From Roseburia sp. (lineage in GTDB: Bacteria; Bacillota; Clostridia; Lachnospirales; Lachnospiraceae), in the NCBI GenBank assembly GCA_022771695.1, contig JALEKJ010000054.1, positions 1-46,297 on the forward strand: 46,297 nt of DNA. The letters are read 5' to 3'. Position 1 is the stretch's first letter. The number at the start of each line of letters is the position of its first letter. The notes below the pieces were generated by a model, which did not search any database, had not been told where the DNA came from, and worked only from the letters and a program-made list of their open reading frames with translations. The position numbers and the translations under genes are program-made. Of the stretch, positions 6,989 through 15,179 are shown in pieces.

Positions 6989-8267
6989 ATTTGACCAGCT
7001 TTGCTCCTTGTAGGGACATTGTGACATCTGCCAGTGAGCATCCGTTTTTAAGTACGACAGACTTTAAATCTTCAAATTCCGGCTTTACTTTTTCAATGCC
7101 ATATCCGGTGCTCCTCTTAATGCGGATATCACCGTAAGAAGTAGAGCGTGTCTCAAACGTGGATTCTAATTTGGCACGCTCAAAGACCTGGTAGCGTACG
7201 CCGCGTGTCGAGGTGTGTAGGAAGAACAGACCGGTGAATTTTTCGCGGTCTTCCTGCTCGCACAGACAGGTGAGTAGGATACCCGGGCGATTTTTTTTCA
7301 TCTGAATCGGAATCGTATAGACATCCAGTGCACCGGCAGCCATGAAAATTTCAGTGGCAAGTCCAATCGCTTCTCCCGTCATATCGTCGATGTTGCAGGA
7401 GATGGAAAGGATTGTGTCATCACAGGAGAAAGCGTCCTCGTCTGCTGTGGTGAGATACGATACGGTATCGCCGAGGAATACACGGACGCAGTTCGCAATC
7501 TCAAAATCTTTTTTACCCATGCCGTAACCGATTGCGCTTGTGGTGATGGTTGGCATTGGGAAAAATCGTGCAACATAATATCTTAAAATTGCGGCACCGG
7601 TTGGTGTACACAGTTCACTTGTGACGGAACCGGTATAGTAAGGAATGCCGGTCAGTAGCTCTGCGGTTGCAGGTGCCGGTACAGGAAGGATGCCATGTGC
7701 ACACTGAACGAATCCGTTTCCGACATGTACCGGAGACGCGAGAATCTGCTCCGGCGCAATAAGGTGGATTAAAAGTGCACATCCTGCTATGTCAGCGAGT
7801 GCATCGAGTGTGCCGACTTCATGAAAATGAATCTGTTCAATGGTTGTTCCGTGAACTTTGGCTTCTGCTTCACCAAGTAAACGATAGATAGCACGGATAT
7901 CTTCTTTTACCTCGTCTGCTAATGGCAGGGCATCAATATTTTCTAAAATAGAAGCATAGTCGGCATGAGAATGTTCATGCGAATGCCCAGCGGAATGCGT
8001 GTGCTCCGGTGTGTGTACCGATGCGTGTGCATTCTCAGGTTGATGCGGTACGGTAGCTTCCTCTTCCCCGGATACAAGTACCTGCATGTGTGTGCCACGG
8101 ATACCGCATTTGGTCATAGGCTCTGCGGATAGGCTCACACCGAAAGGAGCCATCGCCTCGTTCATTTTATAGAGGAACCAGTCCTTCTGCGGACAGATTT
8201 CATAGAGTGCACTCATTAACATATCTCCGGCAGCACCCATGTTGCATTCCAGATAAATTGTCTTCAT
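6987..8267 (-). CDS. larC: Nickel insertion protein LarC (nickel-pincer cofactor synthesis)
   Basis: Inserts nickel into the pyridinium thiocarboxylate mononucleotide to complete the nickel-pincer nucleotide cofactor, first known from lactate racemase. At 426 residues it is a full-length single frame; in Lactobacillus the gene is read through a programmed frameshift, which is not needed here. The family start YLECNMGAAGDM is at residues 3-14, and CNIDDMTGE lies in the C-terminal domain. A histidine-rich stretch at about residues 77-107 is a likely nickel-binding or storage segment. The start at 8267 has AGGA 6 nt upstream; the frame could extend to 8300 but would then overlap larB. It follows larB by 22 nt. 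Neither larE nor larA is in the window. Confidence 0.92.
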   Translation of the reverse strand: MKTIYLECNMGAAGDMLMSALYEICPQKDWFLYKMNEAMAPFGVSLSAEPMTKCGIRGTHMQVLVSGEEEATVPHQPENAHASVHTPEHTHSAGHSHEHSHADYASILENIDALPLADEVKEDIRAIYRLLGEAEAKVHGTTIEQIHFHEVGTLDALADIAGCALLIHLIAPEQILASPVHVGNGFVQCAHGILPVPAPATAELLTGIPYYTGSVTSELCTPTGAAILRYYVARFFPMPTITTSAIGYGMGKKDFEIANCVRVFLGDTVSYLTTADEDAFSCDDTILSISCNIDDMTGEAIGLATEIFMAAGALDVYTIPIQMKKNRPGILLTCLCEQEDREKFTGLFFLHTSTRGVRYQVFERAKLESTFETRSTSYGDIRIKRSTGYGIEKVKPEFEDLKSVVLKNGCSLADVTMSLQGAKLVK

Positions 8268-8289
8268 ATGTAATCCTGCCTTTCTTTTA

Positions 8290-9042
8290 TTAATCGCCAA
8301 TGTGATTGATCATACTGGCGAGATAACCTGCACCGAAACCGTTATCTATATTAACAACAGAGATGCCACTGGCACAGGAGTTTAACATGGAGAGCAGTGC
8401 GGAGATGCCGCCAAAGCTTGCACCATAGCCGACGCTTGTTGGTACACCGATAACCGGACAGTCCGTAAGGCCGCCGATGACACTGGCAAGTGCACCTTCC
8501 ATGCCGGCAACTGCAACGATAGCATTTGCACCTCCGAGTACCTCCAAATTCGAGAGCAGACGGTGCAACCCGGCAACGCCCACATCATAGAGACGTTCGA
8601 CGTGATTGCCCAGAACCTCTGCGGTGAGAGCGGCTTCCTCTGCGACCGGAATGTCGCTGGTGCCACCTGTTGCAACGACAATCGTGCCCTTGGCAGAAAT
8701 GCGTTCTGTGCGGTTTACGATACCAATATGCGAAAGTTCATCATAAAAGAGGGAAAAACGCTTTGCGAGATAGGATGCGGATTCCGGCGCGAGTCGGGTA
8801 ATCAATATATTTTCCGGACAGTGAGCCAAAAGGCTGTTTACGATGCCCTCAATTTGTTCTTGCGTCTTAGAGGCACCATAAATAACTTCGGGTGCTCCCT
8901 GTCTGATTTCTCGGTGATGATCCACCTTGGCATATCCTAAATCCTCAAACGGCGCAAGCTTTAGTTTTGCATATCCTTCACTGGCGGAGAGCCTGCCGTT
9001 CTCGATGTCTGTCAAAATCTGTCGGATGTGTTCATTTTCCAT
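8290..9042 (-). CDS. larB: LarB, pyridinium-3,5-biscarboxylic acid mononucleotide synthase
   Basis: Carboxylates and hydrolyses nicotinic acid adenine dinucleotide in the first step of nickel-pincer cofactor synthesis. The 250-residue protein has the PurE-like domain of the family, with VVATGGTSDIPVAEEAA at about 122-138, the DVGVAGLHRL segment, and AGMEGALASVIGGL. It is the first gene of a two-gene minus-strand operon with larC and has a consensus promoter about 30 bp upstream. The cofactor may serve a LarA-type racemase or epimerase encoded elsewhere. Confidence 0.93.
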   Translation of the reverse strand: MENEHIRQILTDIENGRLSASEGYAKLKLAPFEDLGYAKVDHHREIRQGAPEVIYGASKTQEQIEGIVNSLLAHCPENILITRLAPESASYLAKRFSLFYDELSHIGIVNRTERISAKGTIVVATGGTSDIPVAEEAALTAEVLGNHVERLYDVGVAGLHRLLSNLEVLGGANAIVAVAGMEGALASVIGGLTDCPVIGVPTSVGYGASFGGISALLSMLNSCASGISVVNIDNGFGAGYLASMINHIGD

Positions 9043-9071
9043 AGTATATCTACCTTTCCTTGTATGAGTTC

Positions 9072-9100
9072 ATTATACATATGGGGGAGTAGGAATGCAA
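9072..9100 (-). promoter_or_regulatory. SigA promoter of larBC
   Basis: On the minus strand, TTGCAT (9095-9100) and TATAAT (9072-9077) are separated by 17 bp, just upstream of larB. Confidence 0.7.
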
Positions 9101-9150
9101 GTGAGTGAGCCTTCTTGCGTTAGGTCTTTGTGATATTTTCATAAAAAGCG

Positions 9151-9176
9151 GAAACCAAATTTGTGAATTTGGTTTC
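9151..9176. promoter_or_regulatory. Inverted repeat, candidate TetR operator 1
   Basis: A perfect 11-bp inverted repeat, GAAACCAAATT and AATTTGGTTTC, with a 4-bp centre. It directly abuts the -35 box of the TetR gene promoter. It lacks a T-run on the plus strand, so an operator is more likely than a terminator. Confidence 0.5.
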
Positions 9177-9205
9177 TTGTAGGAAAAAATATCCTATGTT
9201 ACAAT
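9177..9205 (+). promoter_or_regulatory. SigA promoter of the TetR/galactoside operon
   Basis: TTGTAG (9177-9182), a 17-bp spacer and TACAAT (9200-9205). It is flanked on both sides by inverted repeats sharing the GGAAAC/GTTTC half-site. Confidence 0.6.
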
Positions 9206-9208
9206 AAA

Positions 9209-9236
9209 GGAAACCGGAAAGAAAGAAATAGTTTCC
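9209..9236. promoter_or_regulatory. Inverted half-sites, candidate TetR operator 2
   Basis: GGAAAC (9209-9214) and GTTTCC (9231-9236) lie around the expected transcription start, with a 16-bp centre. The half-site matches the outer bases of the repeat at 9151-9176. Confidence 0.35.
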
Positions 9237-9283
9237 AAAAAACGGATAAAAATAAAATTGCGTAAGAAATGATGGAGGTACCT

Positions 9284-9847
9284 ATGGAATTAAGAGATAC
9301 AATCTTGGAAGGAACCATTCGGGCGTTTAATGAGAAAGGTTTAAAGTTTACGATGGACGATGTGGCGAAAACGCTTGGAATGAGTAAGAAGACGATTTAT
9401 ACCGTATTTCGTGATAAAGAGTCCTTATTTTTGACGATGGTAGATTATATGTTTGACTCCATAAAAGAGAGTGAGCGGATAATTTTAGAGGATGATAACT
9501 TATCTACGATTGAGAAAGTGCGCAAAATCTTAGGCGTTATGCCAGAAAGCTATAAAGATGTAGATTTTAGACAGTTGTATCTTCTGAAAGACAAATATCC
9601 TTCCATCTATAAACAGGTGGAAAAACGTTTGGAGACAGGATGGGAGACGACGATTGCTCTGCTGGAGCGCGGCATGGAGGAGGGCGTGATTCGGAAAGTA
9701 GATATTCCAATTGTAAAGATGATGTTGGAGGCATCTTTAGAACAGTTTTTCCAACGTGATATTCTGATTCAGAATCAGATTTCTTACATGGATGCGCTCG
9801 ATGAGGTGGTTGGAATTATCGCGGACGGAATTACTGTGCACAAATAG
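9284..9847 (+). CDS. TetR/AcrR family transcriptional regulator
   Basis: A 187-residue DNA-binding regulator. The N-terminal helix-turn-helix at about 20-45 contains FTMDDVAKTLGMSKKTIYTVFRDKESLF, which is characteristic of TetR. The remaining helical domain should bind the effector and dimerise; its ligand is not predictable. The ATG at 9284 has GGAGG 5 nt upstream; an ATG at 9269 in the same frame lacks a good ribosome binding site. It is the first gene before the GH2, glycosyltransferase, symporter and GH36 genes, with short gaps throughout, so it probably controls the operon and itself through the repeats around its promoter. Confidence 0.88.
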   Translation: MELRDTILEGTIRAFNEKGLKFTMDDVAKTLGMSKKTIYTVFRDKESLFLTMVDYMFDSIKESERIILEDDNLSTIEKVRKILGVMPESYKDVDFRQLYLLKDKYPSIYKQVEKRLETGWETTIALLERGMEEGVIRKVDIPIVKMMLEASLEQFFQRDILIQNQISYMDALDEVVGIIADGITVHK

Positions 9848-9874
9848 GAAAATGAAAAACTGTAGGAGGAGCAC

Positions 9875-12271
9875 ATGACAGAACGAAGATATCTCAATGA
9901 TAATTGGAAGTTTTCAGGACATTTTACAGAAGAGATGCTTGCGTGGGAGTACCCGGAGCAAGAGATGGAGGAAGTACGGCTGCCACACACCGTAAAAGAG
10001 ACACCGCTGCACTATTTTGATGAGCACTGCTATCAGATGGTGAGCGGTTATCGAAGAACGGTAGATGTACCGAAGGAGTGGAAGGGGAAGCGGTTGCTGC
10101 TTACCATTGATGGAGCGGCGCACGAGAGTGAAGTTTACTGGAACGGAAAAAAGATTGGAGAGCACCACTGTGGATATACCGCATACACCATCGATGTGAC
10201 GGATGAGGCAATCTATGGAGATAAAAATGTCCTTGTGATAAAAGTGGACAGTCGAGAAGACCTTAACATTCCGCCGTTCGGATTTGTTATTGATTATATG
10301 ACATACGGCGGAATTTATCGTGAAGTGTGGATTGATGTAAAAGAGGAGAACTATCTTAAGGATGTGTTTGTCAGGAGTGAAGGTGTGCTTGAAAATGAGG
10401 TAGAGATAATTTCTGAGGTGAACTTATCAAAGGCGGCTGAGGATGTGATTATCAGACAAAGCATTCGAGAGAAGGGAACGAGCGACTACAAGCTGCTTGG
10501 TGAGAGCCGGGGAAGTGGCATGCGAGTGGAACTTCGTTTCCCGATTGAAAAAGCAAAATTGTGGGATGTTGAAAATCCGAACTGCTATGAGGTAAAGACG
10601 GAACTGGTATTAGGCGGTGAGACGTTGGATGAACAGGTTGTCGTTACCGGGTTCCGCAGCGCGGTATTTAAAGAGGATGGATTTTATCTGAATGGGAAGA
10701 AGCTGAAGCTGCGCGGTTTAAACCGTCATCAGAGTTATCCGTATGTGGGATATGCGATGCCAAAATCCATGCAACGGATGGATGCAGATATCCTAAAGTA
10801 TGAGCTGGGGGTCAATGCGGTTCGGACGTCCCATTATCCGCAGTCACACTATTTCTTAGAGCGGTGTGACGAGATTGGACTTTTGGTGTTTACAGAGATA
10901 CCGGGATGGCAGCATATCGGAGATGAAGCTTGGAAGAACCAGGCGGTTGAGAACGTAGAGGATATGGTACGGCAGTATCGTAATCATACCTCGATTATTC
11001 TGTGGGGTGTGCGCATCAATGAATCACAGGATGACGATGATTTCTATCGGAGAACGAATGAGACAGCACATCTGTTAGATGTGTCCAGACTGACAGGTGG
11101 TGTGCGTGCGCATAAGAAGAGCAGCCTCCTAGAGGATGTCTATACCTATAACGATTTTGTGCATGATGGAAAAGCGAGAGGGTGTGAGAAGAAAGCTGCC
11201 GTGACATCCGATAAGAAAAAACCATATTTAATCAGCGAGTATAACGGACATATGTATCCGGCAAAGGCGTATGACTGGGAGGAGCATCGCGTAGAACATG
11301 CCTTGCGTCATGTGCGTGTGCTTGATGCTGTGGCAGGGGAATCAGATATTGCAGGAAGCTTTGGTTGGTGCATGTTTGATTACAATACGCACAAGGATTT
11401 CGGAAGCGGTGACCGTATCTGTTACCATGGAGTCATGGATATGTTCCGTAATCCAAAACTGGCGGCGTATGTCTATGCATGCCAGCAGGAAAAGGAACCT
11501 GTGCTTGCAATAAGTTCGACGATGGATATCGGAGAGCACCCGGGCTGTAACCGTGGAGAGACATATATCTTTACCAATGCGGACAGTGTGCGCATGTATA
11601 AGAACGACCGTTTCATCAAGGAATATAAAAGCGCAGATTCACCGTATCAGAATCTTTTACACGGACCGATTATTATAGATGACTTTATTGGCAATGCGAT
11701 TGCTGAAAATGAAAAATTTGCCCCGGCACAGGAGCGGGACATCAAGAAAGCGCTGAACGCGACGGCTCGATACGGGCTATCGAATTTACCAAAGTCGGTG
11801 ATAGGGATTGCAATAAAGATGTTATTGTTCTATCGCATGAAGCCGGAACAGGCGGTCACACTTTATAACCGCTATATTGGTGACTGGGGCGGGGCATCGA
11901 CCAGTTATCGCTTTGAGGCAATCAAAGATGGTAAGGTTGTAAAGACAATTACCAAAGAGCCGATGCATGAAGTTCATCTTGCGGCAAAAGCGGACCATAC
12001 CGAACTTCGCGAGGGAAGCACCTATGATGTGGCGGAGGTGCGTATCGAGGCATGCGATGAGCATGATAATTTACTTTGCTTTTATAATGATCCGGTCAGT
12101 TTCGAGGTTGAGGGGCCGATAGAACTGATTGGACCGAGCGTAGCGGCGCTACAGGGCGGCATGGGTGGCACATACCTTAAGACGACCGGCGAGAGCGGAA
12201 TAGGTGTGCTTCGCATCAGAAGTATGCAGGCAAAGTCTGTGGAACTTACATTTACGATAGAGGACAGATAA
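9875..12271 (+). CDS. Glycoside hydrolase family 2 (beta-galactosidase or related)
   Basis: Cleaves terminal beta-linked sugar residues; beta-galactosidase, beta-glucuronidase and related activities all occur in this family, and context favours galactoside. The N-terminal sugar-binding domain (about 1-165) has YGGIYREVWIDV, an immunoglobulin-like domain follows (about 165-270), and the TIM barrel carries GLNRHQSYPYVG and RTSHYPQSHYF. The likely acid/base is E383 in WGVRINES and the likely nucleophile is E455 in LISEYNGH. About 300 C-terminal residues form extra beta-rich domains. There is no signal peptide, so it acts on imported sugar. AGGAGG precedes the start. It lies 27 nt after the TetR gene. 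Confidence 0.9.
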   Translation: MTERRYLNDNWKFSGHFTEEMLAWEYPEQEMEEVRLPHTVKETPLHYFDEHCYQMVSGYRRTVDVPKEWKGKRLLLTIDGAAHESEVYWNGKKIGEHHCGYTAYTIDVTDEAIYGDKNVLVIKVDSREDLNIPPFGFVIDYMTYGGIYREVWIDVKEENYLKDVFVRSEGVLENEVEIISEVNLSKAAEDVIIRQSIREKGTSDYKLLGESRGSGMRVELRFPIEKAKLWDVENPNCYEVKTELVLGGETLDEQVVVTGFRSAVFKEDGFYLNGKKLKLRGLNRHQSYPYVGYAMPKSMQRMDADILKYELGVNAVRTSHYPQSHYFLERCDEIGLLVFTEIPGWQHIGDEAWKNQAVENVEDMVRQYRNHTSIILWGVRINESQDDDDFYRRTNETAHLLDVSRLTGGVRAHKKSSLLEDVYTYNDFVHDGKARGCEKKAAVTSDKKKPYLISEYNGHMYPAKAYDWEEHRVEHALRHVRVLDAVAGESDIAGSFGWCMFDYNTHKDFGSGDRICYHGVMDMFRNPKLAAYVYACQQEKEPVLAISSTMDIGEHPGCNRGETYIFTNADSVRMYKNDRFIKEYKSADSPYQNLLHGPIIIDDFIGNAIAENEKFAPAQERDIKKALNATARYGLSNLPKSVIGIAIKMLLFYRMKPEQAVTLYNRYIGDWGGASTSYRFEAIKDGKVVKTITKEPMHEVHLAAKADHTELREGSTYDVAEVRIEACDEHDNLLCFYNDPVSFEVEGPIELIGPSVAALQGGMGGTYLKTTGESGIGVLRIRSMQAKSVELTFTIEDR

Positions 12272-12281
12272 GGGGAAAAAC

Positions 12282-13754
12282 ATGATGGAAAAATCAAAAA
12301 CGATTTTCGGAAATACCATGACGGAAGCGACATATAAGAAGGCGCTAAAGTCAAAAAAGAAATATGCAAAGAAGTTTGGAGATGATGCGAATGTTAGCTA
12401 TCCGGTGGAGATAGAGAAGAATCAGCACATCGGAGAACTGCTTGGTGTGATGGATGTGCGTTTGAAAGAGGGAGCAGATGCACAGAACGTCGCAGACGGA
12501 TTTGACACAGAAAAAGGAATTATTGTAGGTAACATTCGTATGGGATTCGGGCATTATCGAATCTCCATGGCCATCGCATCCGCTGCGAAAGCGCTTGGGT
12601 ATACGCCGTACTGGATGGACTTGAATTCTTACAAGCAGACGACCTGTACAAAGGTAATCAGTGCACAGAATGAATTGTATTCGTTAGGGTCAAGACTATC
12701 CGGTAAGAGCAGGTTGTTCAATCACTTTGTCTGGGAGCCAATGAATTATGAAGGATTCCGTAAACTTACATATAATGCCTCCGATCAGAAAAATGCAGAG
12801 TTGATGGCGCCTGTTTACAGGAATGTACCTCACGAGATTCCGGTTGTGGCGACACATGTATGGCCGGCACAGGCAGCAATTCATGCCGGCATGAAGCATG
12901 TTGTAAATGCCATTCCGGATAACTGGCCAATGGCATTACATTTGGCAGAGGGAAGTATCCATACGGTACAGACGCATTACGCATATCAGGGCTACCGTAT
13001 CTTAAACGGTATGCAGGGAAAGGATGTCTTACATCCAATGCCGGCAGATGATTTAGTCTATACCGGACATTATATCGATCATGAGCTGGTAAGTAATATT
13101 GAGATAGACTGTGACGCAAGAAAAGCGAGAAAGGCGGCAGGAGAGCCGATGCGTTTCTTGCTTACCATCGGTGGAGCAGGTGCGCAGAAGGAAATTTTTG
13201 CGGCAATTATCAAACATTTGCTTCCGGCAATCAAGGACAATCAGGCAGCATTGTATGTCAATGTAGGAGATTACCGTAACGTATGGGAAGAACTGCTGAA
13301 TGAGATTCCGGAGCTTGCCAAGGTTGCCTCGGAACATTTTAACGACTGGGATGAGACACAGAAGTTTGCGAAAGAAGCGTTGACAGGAAAAGTAAGTGGT
13401 GTGCATGGCTTCTGGCATGAGAATATCTTTGAAGCGGTATACTGCACGAACCTTTTGATGCGAAGCTGTGATGTACTTGTTACAAAACCGAGTGAACTGG
13501 CATTTTATCCAGTGCCGAAGCTTTTTATCAAGCGTGTCGGCGGACATGAGCAGTGGGGAGCCATTCATGCTGCAGAGATTGGGGACGGAACGTTAGAGTG
13601 CCGAGATATCCCGCACACAATTCAGATGTTGGAACTGTTTTTGAACGAAGAGTGCATGTTAGCAGATATGTGTGATTGCATTGTGAAGAATAAAGCAGCA
13701 GGTATCTATGACGGCGCATATCGTGTCGTAGAACTGGCAATGAAAATGAGATAA
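12282..13754 (+). CDS. GT-B-fold glycosyltransferase-like protein (MurG/MGDG synthase-like)
   Basis: I do not recognise a characterised orthologue. The 490-residue protein has a two-domain layout expected of GT-B enzymes. In the N-terminal half, GNIRMGFGHYRISMAIASAA includes an MGFGH motif at 87-91, comparable to the G-x-G-H loop of MurG and diacylglycerol galactosyltransferases. PVVATHVWPAQAA and an IPDNW segment follow, in positions like those in MGDG synthases. The C-terminal half starts with LLTIGGAGAQ and has the nucleotide-sugar signature region TKPSELAFYPVPKLFI (KPSE at 402-405) followed by GGHEQWGA. There is no membrane segment or signal peptide. Synthesis or phosphorolysis of a galactoside are both possible. 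It sits between the GH2 and symporter genes at 10 and 16 nt. Alternative start codon at 12285. Confidence 0.6.
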   Translation: MMEKSKTIFGNTMTEATYKKALKSKKKYAKKFGDDANVSYPVEIEKNQHIGELLGVMDVRLKEGADAQNVADGFDTEKGIIVGNIRMGFGHYRISMAIASAAKALGYTPYWMDLNSYKQTTCTKVISAQNELYSLGSRLSGKSRLFNHFVWEPMNYEGFRKLTYNASDQKNAELMAPVYRNVPHEIPVVATHVWPAQAAIHAGMKHVVNAIPDNWPMALHLAEGSIHTVQTHYAYQGYRILNGMQGKDVLHPMPADDLVYTGHYIDHELVSNIEIDCDARKARKAAGEPMRFLLTIGGAGAQKEIFAAIIKHLLPAIKDNQAALYVNVGDYRNVWEELLNEIPELAKVASEHFNDWDETQKFAKEALTGKVSGVHGFWHENIFEAVYCTNLLMRSCDVLVTKPSELAFYPVPKLFIKRVGGHEQWGAIHAAEIGDGTLECRDIPHTIQMLELFLNEECMLADMCDCIVKNKAAGIYDGAYRVVELAMKMR

Positions 13755-13770
13755 TGGGAGGAAGGTTATT

Positions 13771-15153
13771 ATGAAATTGACAGCGAAAGAAAAAGTATCG
13801 TATGGATTGGGGGCAGTGGGAAAGGATATGGTTTATATGTTTTCCGCTGCATACATTTTATATTATTATCAGGACATTCTTGGTGTGAGTGCGATTGCGA
13901 TGGGGATTATCCTGCTTGCAGCGCGTGTGTTTGATGCGTTCAATGATCCGATTATGGGAGTTATCGTGGCGAAGACTCGTACAAAATGGGGGAAGTTTCG
14001 CCCGTGGCTGATGATTGGGACCTTATTAAATGCAGTGGTTCTGTATTTTATGTTTGCGGTACCACCGGCACTTGACGGAAATGGGCTTGTCGCATATGCT
14101 GCAATTGCGTACATCCTATGGGGCGTAACCTATACGATGATGGATATTCCGTATTGGTCTATGATTCCGGCTTTTACCGAAGGTGGAAAAGAGCGTGAGG
14201 GACTTTCTACTTTGGCGCGTTCCTGTGCAGGGGTTGGCTCAGCGATTATTACAATTATCACAATGCCATGCGTTTACAGTTTTGGTCAGGGGGATGAACG
14301 CACGGGATTCAAATGGTTTGGTTTGCTTGTTGCGGCGATTTTTGTTGTAACAATTACAGTTACCTGTGCAAATATCAAAGAAAAATCAACGGTAGCCGTG
14401 GATTCACCATCTGTGGGACAGATGTTTCGTGCACTGGTGTCCAACGATCAGGCAATGGCGGTTGTACTTACGATCGTGCTGATTAACTGTTCTTTTTATA
14501 CGACATCCAACTTGGTCATCTACTTTTTTAAATATGATTTCGGCGGCGAAGGATGGCGCAACAGTTACACCTTGTTCAATACATTTGGCGGGGCAATGCA
14601 GATTCTTGCGATGATGATTCTGTTTCCGCTCATTCGTAAATTTTTAAATGCACTTCAGGTATTTTATGTGAGCTTTGCAATGGCAATCATTGGATATATC
14701 GTGTTGCTTGTGCTGGCGTTTACGAATATGTCCAACGTGCTGCTACTTTTTATTCCGGGATTCTTTATTTTTGCGGCAAACGGTATGCTTTCTGTATTGA
14801 CTACCATTTTTCTTGCGAATACCGTGGATTATGGAGAACTAAAGAATGACCGCAGAGATGAGAGCGTGATTTTCTCTATGCAGACATTTGTGGTAAAGCT
14901 GGCATCCGGCGTGGCGGCATTGATTGCATCTGTATGTTTAAGCGTGTTTCACATCAGCGAAGATACTTCCTCGGCTGTGGAGAGTGTTGCAAGTTCCTCC
15001 GTGGTGGGACTTCGTATGACAATGACAGTCGTGCCGATTGCGGGGCTTTTTATCGCCGTGCTTTTGTTCCATAAAAAGTTTATCCTGACAGAGGATAGGG
15101 TGCAGGAGATTGCAGACCAAGTGAAAGCAAAACGGGCGGAAGAGAAAAACTGA
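13771..15153 (+). CDS. GPH family sugar:cation symporter (MelB/LacS-like)
   Basis: Imports glycosides or sugars with a cation such as sodium or protons. The 460-residue protein has about 12 hydrophobic segments. Family hallmarks are SYGLGAVGKDMVY near the N terminus, ARVFDAFNDPIMGVIVAKTRTKWGKFRPW at the first cytoplasmic loop, and the NTVDYGELKNDRRDES loop before the last helices. There is no C-terminal PTS IIA domain as in LacS. It lies within the galactoside operon, so the substrate is probably the oligosaccharide or glycoside cut by the GH2 and GH36 enzymes. Confidence 0.92.
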   Translation: MKLTAKEKVSYGLGAVGKDMVYMFSAAYILYYYQDILGVSAIAMGIILLAARVFDAFNDPIMGVIVAKTRTKWGKFRPWLMIGTLLNAVVLYFMFAVPPALDGNGLVAYAAIAYILWGVTYTMMDIPYWSMIPAFTEGGKEREGLSTLARSCAGVGSAIITIITMPCVYSFGQGDERTGFKWFGLLVAAIFVVTITVTCANIKEKSTVAVDSPSVGQMFRALVSNDQAMAVVLTIVLINCSFYTTSNLVIYFFKYDFGGEGWRNSYTLFNTFGGAMQILAMMILFPLIRKFLNALQVFYVSFAMAIIGYIVLLVLAFTNMSNVLLLFIPGFFIFAANGMLSVLTTIFLANTVDYGELKNDRRDESVIFSMQTFVVKLASGVAALIASVCLSVFHISEDTSSAVESVASSSVVGLRMTMTVVPIAGLFIAVLLFHKKFILTEDRVQEIADQVKAKRAEEKN

Positions 15154-15179
15154 CAACAGATATAAATGAGGGGGTTGAC

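Noticed and set aside
6808-7137. Plus-strand open frame of 109 codons spanning the terminator, the intergenic element and the end of larC
   Set aside because: It begins inside a terminator hairpin, lacks a ribosome binding site and overlaps larC antisense.
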